Source of the DNA: Acetobacteraceae bacterium
Lineage (GTDB): Bacteria > Pseudomonadota > Alphaproteobacteria > Acetobacterales > Acetobacteraceae
Assembly (NCBI GenBank): GCA_019689515.1
Contig: JADGHI010000289.1
Span: 1 to 5,405, forward strand
Reading direction: 5' to 3'
Length of the DNA: 5,405 nt
Below the pieces are notes generated by a model. That model was not told where the DNA came from. It saw only the letters and a program-made list of their open reading frames with translations, and did not search any database. A program made the position numbers and the translations under genes. How positions within the stretch are numbered: the stretch's first letter is position 1; each line of letters begins with the position of its first letter. Shown here piece by piece: positions 5,383 to 5,405 of the stretch.

Positions 5383-5405
5383 TGCCCCCGGCGGGTGGTC
5401 TCTCC

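Larger units (their letters stand above)
4905..5405. other. 501-base stretch with no supportable gene
   Basis: No frame here shows the codon pattern of the flanking genes or a recognisable protein, on either strand. The part nearest 4904 should contain the leader and promoter of the 41-residue minus-strand gene, but I could not find a convincing -35/-10 pair. It holds short inverted repeats: GCCAAT/ATTGGC (4981-4986/5006-5011), ATGCAG/CTGCAT (5063-5068/5077-5082) and GAGGAT/ATCCTC (5152-5157/5163-5168). Bases 5281-5310 are a simple CGG/CGA-rich run. The right end contains the repeat-flanked hairpin listed separately. A gene beginning or ending beyond 5405 may reach in unseen. Confidence 0.6.

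Noticed and set aside
5207..5405. Plus-strand frame from ATG 5207 open to the window edge (66 codons)
   Set aside because: It has a Pro/Arg-rich product, about 77% G/C at third positions compared with about 90% in real genes here, and no ribosome-binding site. It also crosses a 37-base-spaced direct repeat in different phases. A real gene starting here cannot be fully excluded because the frame runs off the edge.
1..5405. tRNA or rRNA genes, CRISPR array, insertion sequence or prophage parts
   Set aside because: None seen: no cloverleaf with a T-arm GGTTCGA-type signature, no regularly spaced repeats, and no transposase or integrase motifs.

Overview
The window is a very GC-rich stretch of bacterial chromosome with strong G/C preference at third codon positions. 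The protein types suggest an alphaproteobacterium: a glutamine-dependent NAD+ synthase, a zinc-less GluRS with an LSKR signature, CysS and TrmJ. The order Rhodospirillales, perhaps Acetobacteraceae, is my best guess, but it is inferred from recognition and not from any search.

Bases 2-4600 are one tightly packed forward operon. It runs: the 3' end of nadE; a 133-residue protein of unknown function; a previously easy-to-miss 45-codon ORF starting with GTG; gltX (glutamyl-tRNA synthetase); cysS (cysteinyl-tRNA synthetase); and trmJ (tRNA 2'-O-methyltransferase). Four of the five junctions are 4-base stop/start overlaps (ATGA, GTGA, ATGA, ATGA), and the fifth (gltX/cysS) has a single base between stop and start. 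Translational coupling is therefore expected along the whole chain. The known members make NAD, charge tRNA with Glu and Cys, and methylate the tRNA anticodon loop. The two unknown proteins between nadE and gltX travel with this housekeeping set.

Bases 4601-4778 are a short convergent spacer with a row of inverted repeats: 4622-4637, a 40-base near-perfect palindrome at 4677-4716, 4721-4736, and 4752-4772. None has a clear T-tract. On the minus strand, 4904-4779 encodes a 41-residue single-pass membrane protein that I do not recognise.

Bases 4905-5405 contain no gene I can support. They do hold a nested set of complementary segments (5068-5138). Near the right edge, a perfect 9-bp-arm hairpin is bracketed exactly by two copies of a 10-bp direct repeat (5336-5382). 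No mobile element, CRISPR array, tRNA or rRNA was seen.
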